Shown: positions 1 to 8,030 of the stretch, piece by piece
Layout of the letters: every line of letters begins with the position of its first letter
Position numbering within the stretch: the stretch's first letter is position 1
NCBI GenBank assembly: GCA_964537245.1
Contig: CAZHZL010000003.1
Location: 1 to 64,000, forward strand
Reading direction: 5' to 3'
DNA: 64,000 nucleotides
Origin: UMGS1840 sp964537245
GTDB lineage: Bacteria; Bacillota; Clostridia; UMGS1840
The notes under the pieces: generated by a model
Databases searched by the model: none
Seen by the model: the letters and a program-made list of their open reading frames with translations, nothing else
What the model was told of the DNA's origin: nothing
Program-made: the position numbers and the translations under genes

Positions 1-837
1 AAAGCCCGGAGCTTTTACAGCAACACATGTGAATGTTCCTCTTAATTTATTAAGCACCAATGTTGTAAGTGCTTCGCCTTCGATATCTTCAGCAATAATA
101 AGAAGCTTTCTTCCCTGCTGAACAATCTGCTCTAAAAGCGGAAGCAAATCCTGTATTGATGAAATTTTCTTATCTGTGATAAGTACGCATGCGTCATCAA
201 GAACGGCTTCCATCTTATCAGTATCTGTTACCATATATGGAGAAATGTATCCCCTGTCAAACTGCATACCTTCAACAACCTCGCACAAGGTTTCGGCTGT
301 TTTTGATTCTTCAACAGTTATAACTCCGTCTGCACTTACCTTTTCCATAGCGTCAGCAATAAGTCCGCCGATATATTCATCTGCTGATGAAATAGAAGCA
401 ACCTTTGCTATATCGTCCTTACCGTTTACTTTTCTTGAATTTGCTTTGATTTCTTCAACTGCTGCGGCAACTGCTGTTGCAATACCTTTTTTTACTATCA
501 TAGGATTAGCGCCTGCCGCAATATTTTTAAGTCCTTCTCTTACAAAAGCCTGTGCCAAAAGTGTAGCTGTTGTTGTACCGTCGCCTGCAACATCGTTTGT
601 TTTTGTTGCAACCTCTTTGATAAGCTGAGCGCCCATATTTTCAAAAGCGTCCTCAAGCTCAATTTCCTTTGCAATTGAAACACCGTCGTTTGTGATAAGC
701 GGTGCACCGAATTTCTTATCTAAAACTACATTTCTGCCTTTTGGTCCCAATGTGATTTTAACTGTATCAGCAAGCTTATTTATACCGCTTTCCAAAGCCT
801 TTCTTGCTTCATCACCATATATAATCTGTTTAGCCAT
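1..837 (-). CDS. groEL: Chaperonin GroEL, 5' part (cut by window start)
   Basis: This is the N-terminal 279 residues of the 60-kDa Hsp60 chaperonin, which refolds cytosolic proteins in a double ring capped by GroES. The conserved start MAKQIIYGDEARKAL, the ATP-binding LGPKGRNVVL and NDGVSIAKEIEL segments and the VAGDGTTTATLLAQ loop with its catalytic Asp are all present. The frame runs off base 1, so the C-terminal half is outside the window. Two in-frame ATGs exist (843 and 837). The conserved MAKQ and the 10-base distance to GGAG favour 837. It lies 24 bases after groES and shares its promoter and CIRCE operator. Confidence 0.98.
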   Translation of the reverse strand, partial: MAKQIIYGDEARKALESGINKLADTVKITLGPKGRNVVLDKKFGAPLITNDGVSIAKEIELEDAFENMGAQLIKEVATKTNDVAGDGTTTATLLAQAFVREGLKNIAAGANPMIVKKGIATAVAAAVEEIKANSRKVNGKDDIAKVASISSADEYIGGLIADAMEKVSADGVITVEESKTAETLCEVVEGMQFDRGYISPYMVTDTDKMEAVLDDACVLITDKKISSIQDLLPLLEQIVQQGRKLLIIAEDIEGEALTTLVLNKLRGTFTCVAVKAPGF

Positions 838-861
838 TTTCATCTATCTCCTTTTTTTGTT

Positions 862-1146
862 TTATTCAACTGTTGCCAGAATATCTGACTGCTTTATAAT
901 GATATATTCTTCTCCGTCAAGCTTAACGGTTGTGCCGCTGTACTGACGCATTATAACCTTGTCACCTGCTTTGACTTCCATTTTAACTTCTTTACCTTCA
1001 ACCATTCCGCCGGGACCAACTGCAACTACCTCTGCAATCTGCGGTTTTTCCTTTGCACTTCCTGCCAGGATAATACCGCTCGCTGTTGTTTCTTCAACTT
1101 CAGCCATTTTTACTACTACATTATCACTTGTAGGATTTAATTTCAT
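862..1146 (-). CDS. groES: Co-chaperonin GroES
   Basis: A 94-residue Hsp10 that forms the lid of the GroEL cage. The sequence shows the N-terminal strand LNPTSDNVVVKMAEVEE, the mobile loop (ETTASGIILAGSAKEKPQ, residues 19-36) with the hydrophobic IIL tip that docks on GroEL, and the roof GPGGMVEGK. The length is normal for the family. The start ATG follows a GGAGG box. It is the first gene of groES-groEL and is preceded by a perfect CIRCE operator and a sigma-A promoter, so heat-shock control by HrcA is expected. Confidence 0.98.
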   Translation of the reverse strand: MKLNPTSDNVVVKMAEVEETTASGIILAGSAKEKPQIAEVVAVGPGGMVEGKEVKMEVKAGDKVIMRQYSGTTVKLDGEEYIIIKQSDILATVE

Positions 1147-1191
1147 TTTTTTCTACCTCCGAAATTTATATTTGATATTAAAAACTTTTTA

Positions 1192-1218
1192 TTAGCACTC
1201 TCCTTTGTTGAGTGCTAA
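1192..1218 (-). promoter_or_regulatory. CIRCE operator (HrcA binding site)
   Basis: A perfect inverted repeat TTAGCACTC-N9-GAGTGCTAA identical to the consensus CIRCE element. It lies just downstream of the groES promoter -10 box, where HrcA binding would block transcription of groESL. No hrcA gene is in the window. Confidence 0.98.
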
Positions 1219-1222
1219 AATT

Positions 1223-1250
1223 ATTATATCAAATTTCTTCCATAATTCAA
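1223..1250 (-). promoter_or_regulatory. Sigma-A promoter of groESL
   Basis: On the minus strand a -35 box TTGAAT (1250-1245) is followed after 16 bases by a -10 box TATAAT (1228-1223). The CIRCE element starts 5 bases downstream of the -10 box. Confidence 0.85.
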
Positions 1251-1364
1251 TACCGATTATAACCAAATATTTGAAAATAAAACTTTTTTTCAGTTTAAAT
1301 CTCATTTTTTCTTTATTTTTCTTCGTTTTCACATTTTCCAAAAAAAATTACCGCTTTTTTCCTA

Positions 1365-2414
1365 TTATTTACCATTAAGAATATTTGCTATACTCTTAGC
1401 GGCATATCTGCCTCCTAAAATCGCTTCTTCAAGCGTGTTTCCATTTGCGCCAATTTCAAAAATAACTGAATTTTTTGTTTTGTGTGTATTGAAGCGTTCT
1501 TCTCTTAAATTAACAGGTCTTGCAAGATTCGGATAATTCTTATTCATATCGTTCTGCACTTTTAAAGCAAAAGAAAAGCAGCTTTTCCAGTTTTCATGCG
1601 GAAGTCCCATAGCGTCAGTTCCGCACACAAGCATAACCTGTGCCGCTTTTTCACCGTTTACGGAAGCAACAGGCTTTATTTTCTCATTTTTTGAATTATA
1701 GAGTGCGTCTCTGTGCACATCAATTATAACCTCTATGGACGGATGCTGTGAAAGAATTTTTTCAATTGATTTAAGCTCATTGATATATGACTGACTGTAA
1801 GGCACATCGTGGACAGTTTTTTCATGAAGAGTTTTTATTCCGCTTTCGTTGAGTACTCTTGCAAACTCCTCACCTACCCTTGTAATATTCTTAGAAGGGT
1901 CGTTGTCTCTGTCGTTTGGCATATAGCTTTCGGTTGTATGCGTATGTATAATAAGAACCTTATAACCATCTGTTTTTTTGAAGCTGAGCGGCATATTGAG
2001 AATACTTTCTATATCAAAGCTTTTTCTTGCCGCATTTGACACAATAATATTATTATTCTCAACACTTATCGACGATTTTTCCTTTGAAAAATCTACATTG
2101 TTAGGCTCGTCGACAGCTACTGAAGCTTCTTTTTTATTTTCTTCTTTTTCAGGTTTATTTTCCACTATTATTGTTTTTGGGATAATATTTTCTTTTGAAT
2201 TTGTAAGCATATAAACAATATCCTGATTTCCGGGGCTTAAAATCTTGGATATATCCTTTTTATCCTGTAAAAAAACCGCCTCCTCTGCCATAGCCTCAAA
2301 AACGCGGCTTATAGCGCCTATATTATACAAAAAAACAAACGACACAATAAATATAAGAACGAATACTGTTTTTCTCATAAAATTATTTACTGTAATTATA
2401 AAGCTTCTTTTCAA
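1365..2414 (-). CDS. spoIIP: Stage II sporulation protein P (SpoIIP)
   Basis: SpoIIP is a membrane-anchored cell-wall amidase/endopeptidase that, with SpoIID and SpoIIM, degrades septal peptidoglycan during forespore engulfment. An N-terminal membrane segment (about residues 15-32) is followed by a linker rich in charged residues and then the hydrolase domain with IIHTHTTESYMP, IDVHRDA and FEIGANGNTLEEA, the family's zinc and catalytic signatures. A GTG at 2423 overlaps the ribosome binding site AAGGAG; the TTG at 2414, 8 bases after GGAG, is the better start and gives 349 residues. It stands alone, without the usual neighbour gpr. It marks the host as a spore former. Confidence 0.92.
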   Translation of the reverse strand: MKRSFIITVNNFMRKTVFVLIFIVSFVFLYNIGAISRVFEAMAEEAVFLQDKKDISKILSPGNQDIVYMLTNSKENIIPKTIIVENKPEKEENKKEASVAVDEPNNVDFSKEKSSISVENNNIIVSNAARKSFDIESILNMPLSFKKTDGYKVLIIHTHTTESYMPNDRDNDPSKNITRVGEEFARVLNESGIKTLHEKTVHDVPYSQSYINELKSIEKILSQHPSIEVIIDVHRDALYNSKNEKIKPVASVNGEKAAQVMLVCGTDAMGLPHENWKSCFSFALKVQNDMNKNYPNLARPVNLREERFNTHKTKNSVIFEIGANGNTLEEAILGGRYAAKSIANILNGK

Positions 2415-2479
2415 GATTTTCACTCCTTCTTTTCCTTCTTATATATTATTCAGATAAAACAATTATTATGAAAAAATTA

Positions 2480-2508
2480 TTGACAAAGATATTTTCGGGT
2501 GATATAAT
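2480..2508 (+). promoter_or_regulatory. Consensus sigma-A promoter of the maf-luxS-mtnN operon
   Basis: TTGACA (2480-2485), a 17-base spacer and TATAAT (2503-2508), both hexamers perfect. It reads toward the lipoprotein gene at 2592 and probably drives four genes to the terminator at 5117-5150. Confidence 0.88.
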
Positions 2509-2591
2509 TGACTGAGAAAGAACTGCCGAGAATTGTTTTAACATTTTTTCATTATATTTATCATAGCCTTTAGTGTGAAAGGATGATTATA

Positions 2592-3425
2592 ATGAAAAAA
2601 CTGTTATGCGTTTTTGTTTTTGTTTTTTTGTTCTGCTCATGTGCGAAAAAAAGTGAACCCGAAAAAATATATGAGGTGACAGGAAATTTTACAATTACAA
2701 ATCCGAAAACCGAAGAAACTGAATTTTTCTTACTAAAAACCAAAAGCTGTAACATACTTGTTGACAGCGCAAAAAGCGAAAATGCAAAAGATATAATTGA
2801 TTTTTTAAAAAGTGAAAACATCAGTAAAATAGATTATTTTATTATAACACAGTTTTCCGAAAACAGTCTCGGAAGTGCAAGCACAATTTTAAGAAAGCTT
2901 GAAGTGAAAAATATCTGTCAGCCGTCATATATTCCCCAAAAAACGAGGCTGTATGAGAAATATACACAAACACTTAAATTTAAAGGAATAACACCTCATA
3001 CGATAAAAACTGATGAAACACTCACGGTTGAAGATATACATTTTGAGTTTTTCGGGTGTGACAACGCATTATTCGAAAACAACGAAAATAACTGCTCACT
3101 TGTTTTTAAAATAACGCACGGAAAAAACAGATTTCTTTTTTCGGGGAACATAAAAAACGAGCGTATAGAGGAGCTTATTTCAAAAAAAGCAGATATATGT
3201 GCTGAATTTATAAAAATGCCCAACAATAAACACACAGAAAAAACAAAAGATTTTATAAAATATGTAAACCCTGAAATTGCGTTTATTTGCTGTTCGGAAA
3301 ATTATCCTGCCAGCACTGAAACAGAAAAAATACTTAAAGAAAGAAAAATCAAAACATTTTACAGCTATAATGACATACACACATTTATATCAGACGGAAA
3401 CACAATCACTGAAAGGAAAAACTAA
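2592..3425 (+). CDS. Lipoprotein with degenerate ComEC-like metallo-beta-lactamase fold
   Basis: This 277-residue protein has a short signal peptide ending in a lipobox (FCS-Cys17), so it should be anchored on the outer face of the membrane. The body matches, block by block, the ComEC-like MBL hydrolase encoded at 56905-57771. However, the metal-binding motif SHQHDDH of that protein is here TQFSENS, the MGD Asp is replaced in SGN, and GHHG is replaced by PNNKH. All recognisable metal ligands are therefore lost, which suggests a non-catalytic binding or regulatory role. ATG 2592 is chosen over ATG 2583, which abuts the AAAGG box. It is first in an operon, 1 base before maf. Confidence 0.75.
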   Translation: MKKLLCVFVFVFLFCSCAKKSEPEKIYEVTGNFTITNPKTEETEFFLLKTKSCNILVDSAKSENAKDIIDFLKSENISKIDYFIITQFSENSLGSASTILRKLEVKNICQPSYIPQKTRLYEKYTQTLKFKGITPHTIKTDETLTVEDIHFEFFGCDNALFENNENNCSLVFKITHGKNRFLFSGNIKNERIEELISKKADICAEFIKMPNNKHTEKTKDFIKYVNPEIAFICCSENYPASTETEKILKERKIKTFYSYNDIHTFISDGNTITERKN

Positions 3426-3426
3426 A

Positions 3427-3963
3427 ATGCTTATACTTGCTTCAGAATCACCAAGAAGAAAAGAGCTTCTTGAGTTCACGGGACTTCAGTTTCAAATAAA
3501 ACCGACTTCGGTCGATGAAACCGTCCCTGATAATTTAACACCAAAGGAAACGGTTGAATATTTGAGCTATATAAAAGCACTTCCGCTAAAAAACGGAGTT
3601 GACACAATAATAGGCTCGGATACAGTTGTTGCAATAAACGGAGAAATTCTCGGAAAGCCTTCGTCAAAAGAAAATGCCAAGGAAATCCTGAAGAAGCTTT
3701 CAGGAAAAACACACAGTGTTTTCACAGGGGTAACAATCATCAAAGAAAACGATATTGAAACCTTCAGCGTAGAAACAAAGGTTGTTTTCTATGAGCTTAC
3801 AGATGATGAAATAGACAGATATATCGCAACAAATGAGCCTATGGATAAGGCCGGAGCTTACGGGATTCAGGGAAAAGGCGCTATTTTTGTTAAGGAAGTT
3901 ATAGGCGATTATTCAAGCGTTGTAGGACTTCCGATAGGAGAAGTATACAGAAGGGTGAAATAA
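3427..3963 (+). CDS. maf: Maf family nucleoside triphosphate pyrophosphatase
   Basis: Maf proteins hydrolyse non-canonical or excess nucleotides such as dTTP/UTP to monophosphate and PPi in the cytosol. The 178-residue product has the family motifs SPRRKELL near the N-terminus, DETVP, IGSDTVVAINGEILGKP with the catalytic Asp, and KAGAYGIQGKGAIFV followed by GDYSSVVGLP. These resemble the dTTP/UTP-type (YhdE) branch. Upstream in-frame codons exist inside the preceding gene, but the ATG 1 base after that gene's stop has a GAAAGGA box and begins exactly at the conserved MLILASESPRR. It is cotranscribed with luxS and mtnN. Confidence 0.95.
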   Translation: MLILASESPRRKELLEFTGLQFQIKPTSVDETVPDNLTPKETVEYLSYIKALPLKNGVDTIIGSDTVVAINGEILGKPSSKENAKEILKKLSGKTHSVFTGVTIIKENDIETFSVETKVVFYELTDDEIDRYIATNEPMDKAGAYGIQGKGAIFVKEVIGDYSSVVGLPIGEVYRRVK

Positions 3964-3965
3964 AT

Positions 3966-4439
3966 ATGACAAACGAAATCAAAAAAATAACAAGCTTTAC
4001 GGTTGACCACGATTACATCATTCCTGGGATATATATTTCCCGAATTGATGACGATATCACCACCTATGACTTAAGAACAAGAAAGCCAAACAACAATGAT
4101 TATATAGATAACCTTACTATGCACAGTGTTGAGCATATGTTTGCAACATATATAAGAAACTCATCCATAAAAGACAAGGTTATTTATTTCGGGCCGATGG
4201 GCTGTCAGACAGGCTTTTATCTTTTAGTCCGCAATTCAGATGATAAAGAAACCGTTAGCGTTATTCTTGATACATTAAAAAAGATTACTGAGCATGAAGG
4301 CGAAATTTTCGGTAAGGAAAGAAAAGAATGCGGAAATTATCTTAATCTTGATTTAAAATCAGCAAAGGACGAATGTAAAAAATATCTTGATATACTTTTA
4401 TCATATGAAAAAATAGATACAAATTATCCGGAGGAATAG
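3966..4439 (+). CDS. luxS: S-ribosylhomocysteine lyase LuxS
   Basis: LuxS cleaves S-ribosylhomocysteine to homocysteine and DPD, the precursor of autoinducer-2. The 157-residue protein keeps the metal site His53-x2-Glu56-His57 (HSVEHMFATYIR) and Cys122, plus the catalytic Cys80 in GPMGCQTGFY. Two bases separate it from maf and three from mtnN, which makes its substrate from S-adenosylhomocysteine. The pair therefore forms the SAH recycling half of the activated methyl cycle. Whether AI-2 is used as a signal here cannot be told. Confidence 0.97.
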   Translation: MTNEIKKITSFTVDHDYIIPGIYISRIDDDITTYDLRTRKPNNNDYIDNLTMHSVEHMFATYIRNSSIKDKVIYFGPMGCQTGFYLLVRNSDDKETVSVILDTLKKITEHEGEIFGKERKECGNYLNLDLKSAKDECKKYLDILLSYEKIDTNYPEE

Positions 4440-4442
4440 ACA

Positions 4443-5129
4443 ATGATAGGAATTATAGGGGCAATGGAAGTTGAGGTCTCAGCTTTAAAGGAAGCTTTGA
4501 CTGAAAGGCAGACTAAGACCGTAAGTAATATAGAATTTAACTACGGAAAAATGTACGGCAAGGAGGTCGTTGTAGCGTGCTGCGGAATAGGCAAGGTATT
4601 TGCCGCAATATGTGCAGAAGCTATGATACTTACATTTAATCCTGATGTAATCATAAACACAGGCGTTGCGGGAGGTTTGGACGAAAATTTAAAAATTGCC
4701 GACATAGTTATATCAAAAAATGCAGTTCAACACGATATGGATACTTCTCCTCTCGGTGACCCGGTCGGACTTTTATCGGGAATAAATATTGTTTATATTC
4801 CTGTCGATGAAGAAACCGCTTCTCTTATGAAAACTTGTGTAGACGAATGCGGTATAAATAATATTACAGGAACTATCGTTTCAGGAGACCAGTTTATAGA
4901 AAAAGCAGAAAAAAAAGCGCAGCTAAAATCTGATTTCAATGCAGTCGCCTGCGAAATGGAAGGGGCAAGCATAGCCCATGTCTGCTATGTAAACAAAGTA
5001 AAATGCTGTATTATCCGTTCGATTTCAGATGGGCTTTCGGACGAACATTTAACCTATCAGCAGTTCTGCGATATAGCAGCAGAGAACTCGGTTAAGGTTA
5101 CTAAAAAATTTGTTGAAAAAATCGGTTGA
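4443..5129 (+). CDS. mtnN: 5'-methylthioadenosine/S-adenosylhomocysteine nucleosidase
   Basis: MtnN (Pfs) removes adenine from methylthioadenosine and S-adenosylhomocysteine, relieving inhibition of methyltransferases and feeding LuxS. The 228-residue protein has the N-terminal MIGIIGAMEVEV with a catalytic Glu, NTGVAGGL, SGDQFIE, the ribose-binding EMEGASIAHV (Glu173) and SISDGLSDE with the catalytic Asp196. It is the last gene of the operon; its stop codon lies inside the left arm of the terminator hairpin. Confidence 0.96.
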   Translation: MIGIIGAMEVEVSALKEALTERQTKTVSNIEFNYGKMYGKEVVVACCGIGKVFAAICAEAMILTFNPDVIINTGVAGGLDENLKIADIVISKNAVQHDMDTSPLGDPVGLLSGINIVYIPVDEETASLMKTCVDECGINNITGTIVSGDQFIEKAEKKAQLKSDFNAVACEMEGASIAHVCYVNKVKCCIIRSISDGLSDEHLTYQQFCDIAAENSVKVTKKFVEKIG

Positions 5130-5150
5130 AAAAATTCAACCGATTTTTTT
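5117..5150 (+). terminator. Rho-independent terminator after mtnN
   Basis: The arms AATCGGTTGAA and TTCAACCGATT, a short A-rich loop and a T7 run. A-tracts on the left allow it to act for the minus-strand gene ending at 5154 as well. Confidence 0.9.
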
Positions 5151-5153
5151 ACA

Positions 5154-5999
5154 CTAAAACGAAAGAAGCTCTTTTCTTATTTCTTCGGTAACATCGCCGC
5201 CGTATTCACAAAGCTCATAAGCTTCAGCAAAACGCACCTTACTACCCTTTTCTTCTCCGTATCTTTCTATAAGCTCTTTACGGAATCTTGCTGCTGTTCT
5301 TGCATAGCGTACGAGATAACCTCTCTTTGCCGCCATTACCTCTTCGTCGGTTGTATCAGCTGTTATATCCATTCCCTTAAGCCATTCAAAGCGTTCTTCC
5401 TTACCTTCAGGAACTTCCTCGCCGTATGTATAAGGAAGCCATTCATAAACCTGACAAACATTTAAGTCAGCAATCTGCATTTTTATATCAACCACGTCAT
5501 CAACAGAGAAAACGTAGTCTGCTTTAAACGGCGGATTTTTAAAATTATCCTCGTTGTACATTATTACAGGAGTTTCCTTCATAGCAGGTACATCGGGACA
5601 TTCATGCGGAACGATAAGCATATAAGAAGCGTCCTGAACAAGCTGTCCTACTGCACGATGGTCTGCATGGTAATCATTTAAGCGGTGTGTAATAATCATA
5701 TCAGGAGAAATTTTTCTTATATATCTTATAAGTCTTCTTCTCGTTTCCAAATCTGCAACCAAAGAGCAATCGTCAATATCCCACACATCGTATGTAATGC
5801 CAAGAAGCTTTGCTACTGCCGCAGATTCCTTAGCGCGTGTTTTTGTTGTTTCTTCGGGAGTCATAATATGATGACCGCCACAACCGTTACACATACTTAA
5901 AAAAGTAACCTCATGCCCTTTTTGAACATATTTTTTTGCTAAACCTCCGCAACGAAATTCGTTATCATCCTGATGAGCACCAATCATTAAAATTTTCAT
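5154..5999 (-). CDS. PIG-L/LmbE family deacetylase
   Basis: PIG-L (LmbE) proteins are zinc-dependent hydrolases that remove acetyl groups from N-acetylglucosamine-type sugars. The 281-residue protein has the metal motif as AHQDDNE (Gln in place of the usual Pro) near the N-terminus and the second site THRLNDYHADHRAV. Upstream, GTG 6008 overlaps the AAGG box, while ATG 5999 sits 8 bases after it and begins MKILMIGAHQDD, so 5999 is used. It lies 22 bases after the DUF4432 gene and probably shares its transcript, so a role in breaking down a modified sugar is likely. The substrate is unknown. Confidence 0.9.
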   Translation of the reverse strand: MKILMIGAHQDDNEFRCGGLAKKYVQKGHEVTFLSMCNGCGGHHIMTPEETTKTRAKESAAVAKLLGITYDVWDIDDCSLVADLETRRRLIRYIRKISPDMIITHRLNDYHADHRAVGQLVQDASYMLIVPHECPDVPAMKETPVIMYNEDNFKNPPFKADYVFSVDDVVDIKMQIADLNVCQVYEWLPYTYGEEVPEGKEERFEWLKGMDITADTTDEEVMAAKRGYLVRYARTAARFRKELIERYGEEKGSKVRFAEAYELCEYGGDVTEEIRKELLSF

Positions 6000-6021
6000 A
6001 TTTTTCACCTTATCTTTCTTT

Positions 6022-6951
6022 TTATATTTCTTTTATCGTAAATTTCAGTTCTGTTTTATATTCTGAAAACGGAGCTACCGTAACATATTTTTTATTATCT
6101 ACAAGATTTTTTCCGCCGAGTGAGGATGTTCTTGGCTCAAGCCCCACAACATATTCACTCTCACCAAGCATTTTCCAGACAAGAAAATCAGGAAGCGTAT
6201 CTCTTTTATATGTAATATATGCACCGATTTTTTCGTTTTCAATTCCGACTGTAATTACATCTCCGTCATAGCTGACAGGAATACATTCCTCCTCGATATT
6301 ATGTACAGGCGCAGTTATTTCAGATATTTCATCGGGCACATTCACAATTTTGCTTTTTTCGCTTACAAGCGGATAACCGAAATTACAGTGATAACACAAG
6401 GATACATTTTCATCGTTAAAGCCTTCGTTTACTATTACATCACAAACCTCTATTTCAGATGAAAGCAGCTTTGCTGTCACAGTTCTTTTAAAAACAAGAT
6501 TCTGACCGAAAACCATACTGTCGCGCATTTCGCCCGATACTCTCATTATATATTCTCCGTCAACCCAGTCGGCAAACACGCTTACCTTTTCGGCAGGAGT
6601 GTTTGCAATTCTTCCGTGAAGCCCTTTATCATCATAAGGCGCTCCGATATTATCAAGTCCGCAAGTGGTGATAAGTCCGCCGTAGAAGCCTCTCAGCCAG
6701 TTTTTGCCGTCCTTTTCATAATATTGCGGCGCAGTTATTCCCGTTTTTGAAATCCAACTTATTGCCGTCCCTTTATAAGACGCCTGTGCAATATCCATAC
6801 ATCTGTCGGGAAGCACGGTAAAAGAAAGCGTTCCTGTATTTATTTCTATTGCTCTAATCCCTTTTTTCTTTCCGTCATTAAAGGTATAATCCTTTATTCC
6901 ACCGATTTGTTCAACCGAACCTATACGCTTCATCAATTCTTCTTTTTTCAT
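6022..6951 (-). CDS. DUF4432 family protein (aldose-1-epimerase-like fold)
   Basis: A 309-residue protein of the DUF4432 family, related to galactose mutarotases that interconvert anomers of sugars. Visible family blocks are FTVLPDRCMDIAQASYKG, WLRGFYGGLITTCGLDNIG, KGLHGRIANTPAE, SLCYHCNFGYPLV and GLEPRTSSLGG. The His in LHGR and CYHCNFGYP and the Glu in GLEPR are in the positions expected for a mutarotase-like active site. It is transcribed away from an AraC regulator and followed by the PIG-L deacetylase. The ribosome binding site GGAG is about 13 bases from the ATG, which is long. Confidence 0.85.
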   Translation of the reverse strand: MKKEELMKRIGSVEQIGGIKDYTFNDGKKKGIRAIEINTGTLSFTVLPDRCMDIAQASYKGTAISWISKTGITAPQYYEKDGKNWLRGFYGGLITTCGLDNIGAPYDDKGLHGRIANTPAEKVSVFADWVDGEYIMRVSGEMRDSMVFGQNLVFKRTVTAKLLSSEIEVCDVIVNEGFNDENVSLCYHCNFGYPLVSEKSKIVNVPDEISEITAPVHNIEEECIPVSYDGDVITVGIENEKIGAYITYKRDTLPDFLVWKMLGESEYVVGLEPRTSSLGGKNLVDNKKYVTVAPFSEYKTELKFTIKEI

Positions 6952-6979
6952 TTTAAATAAAAATCTCCTTTCATTAATA

Positions 6980-7008
6980 TTGACATTTTTATGTTTTTAT
7001 TATATAAT
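6980..7008 (+). promoter_or_regulatory. Consensus sigma-A promoter of the araC-type gene
   Basis: TTGACA (6980-6985), 17 bases, TATAAT (7003-7008). The AT-palindrome ATTATATAAT also supplies a minus-strand TATAAT (7004-6999) for the divergent DUF4432 gene. Its -35 region (7027-7022) reads TGGTTT and is poor, as expected for a promoter that needs an activator. Confidence 0.8.
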
Positions 7009-7033
7009 TTAATTCAGAAAAAAACCATAATAC

Positions 7034-7062
7034 TTTTGCTTAAAATTAGAACGATTTTGCTT
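7034..7062. promoter_or_regulatory. Candidate AraC-family operator (two direct half-sites)
   Basis: The octamer TTTTGCTT occurs at 7034-7041 and 7055-7062, exactly 21 bp apart, which is two helical turns on one DNA face. This geometry is typical of AraC/XylS family sites. The site lies immediately upstream of the weak -35 of the minus-strand DUF4432 promoter and downstream of the regulator's own promoter, so activation of the former and repression of the latter are both possible. Confidence 0.55.
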
Positions 7063-7076
7063 TTAGGGAACATATT

Positions 7077-7892
7077 ATGAAAAATTTATCTTTTTTGGAA
7101 AAGCCCATACCGATGGAAACTTATCCGATAAAAACAAAAATTTTAACGCCACGCAGCGAAGCGTCTCATTCGTATCCGATGCACTGGCACGAGCATATTG
7201 AGCTTTTGTATTTTATAAACGGAAGCGGAGAGGCAACTGTCGGCGGAGAGGTAATACATGCAAAAAAAGACGACCTTATTGTCATAAACTGCAACGAGCT
7301 TCATGCCACACAAATGAGCGACGATTGTGTTCTTTTTTGTATTCATATTTCACCTTCATTTTTTTCTGATGTTGATTTTGAAAGCGTTTTATTCAAAACG
7401 CATATTTCAGCAGACGAAACTGTAAGCGGATATTTAGAGAAAATCCATATTGAAAAAAAATCTATGAATGAAGGCTACGATATGCAGATAAAAGGGCTCA
7501 CATATCTTCTTATGACATATCTTTTGAGAAACTGTAAACTTGAAAAAAGCGAAATTCTTTCAAAGAAAAAGAAAATCTTAAAAATAAGTGCTGTTTTAAA
7601 ATATATTTCCGCATATTATCCCCATAAGCTTTCAACTGCAGAGCTTGCACGGGAATTTTTCTTATCGGAGCATTATTTCTGCCACTTTTTCAAGGCAGAA
7701 ACAGGAATGTCACCTATGGGATATATAAACAGATTTCGTGTGGAAAAGGCGTCGTTTTACCTCAAAAATTCAAATGACAGTATTACCGAAATTGCACTTA
7801 AGGTTGGTTTTGATGACTCAAATTATTTTTCTAAAATATTCAAAAAATATCGCGGAATGACTCCGAGAGAATACAGGGCTTTGATAAAATAG
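7077..7892 (+). CDS. AraC family transcriptional regulator with cupin sensor
   Basis: A 271-residue regulator. Residues about 20-100 form a cupin-type sensor (MHWHEHIELLYFINGSGEA, then KDDLIVINCNELHA), which in this family usually binds a sugar. The C-terminal 100 residues hold two helix-turn-helix motifs: STAELAREFFLSEHYFCHFF and DSITEIALKVGFDDSNYFSK, ending in YRGMTPREYR. It lies between the divergent DUF4432/PIG-L genes and the GH36 gene, so it probably controls this small carbohydrate island. A candidate 21-bp-spaced operator lies just upstream. Confidence 0.93.
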   Translation: MKNLSFLEKPIPMETYPIKTKILTPRSEASHSYPMHWHEHIELLYFINGSGEATVGGEVIHAKKDDLIVINCNELHATQMSDDCVLFCIHISPSFFSDVDFESVLFKTHISADETVSGYLEKIHIEKKSMNEGYDMQIKGLTYLLMTYLLRNCKLEKSEILSKKKKILKISAVLKYISAYYPHKLSTAELAREFFLSEHYFCHFFKAETGMSPMGYINRFRVEKASFYLKNSNDSITEIALKVGFDDSNYFSKIFKKYRGMTPREYRALIK

Positions 7893-7918
7893 TATAATTT
7901 CACCTAAGCTTCCTTATC

Positions 7919-7950
7919 GGGTAGTGGCTTTTGTTACCGCTGATTTTTTT
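7919..7950 (+). terminator. Possible weak terminator after the araC-type gene
   Basis: A short imperfect stem (AGTGG with CCGCT) is followed by GATTTTTTT, just before the promoter of the next gene. The stem is only about 5 bp, so this is tentative. Confidence 0.4.
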
Positions 7951-7958
7951 AAAACCTC

Positions 7959-7987
7959 TTGACACATAAAGAAATACAAACTATAAT
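7959..7987 (+). promoter_or_regulatory. Consensus sigma-A promoter of the GH36 gene
   Basis: TTGACA (7959-7964), 17 bases, TATAAT (7982-7987). Transcription should start near 7994, which rules out the earlier in-frame codons and supports the start at 8031. Confidence 0.85.
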
Positions 7988-8030
7988 ATATTACAATGAA
8001 AATAATTTTTATAAAAAACGGAGAAAAAAT

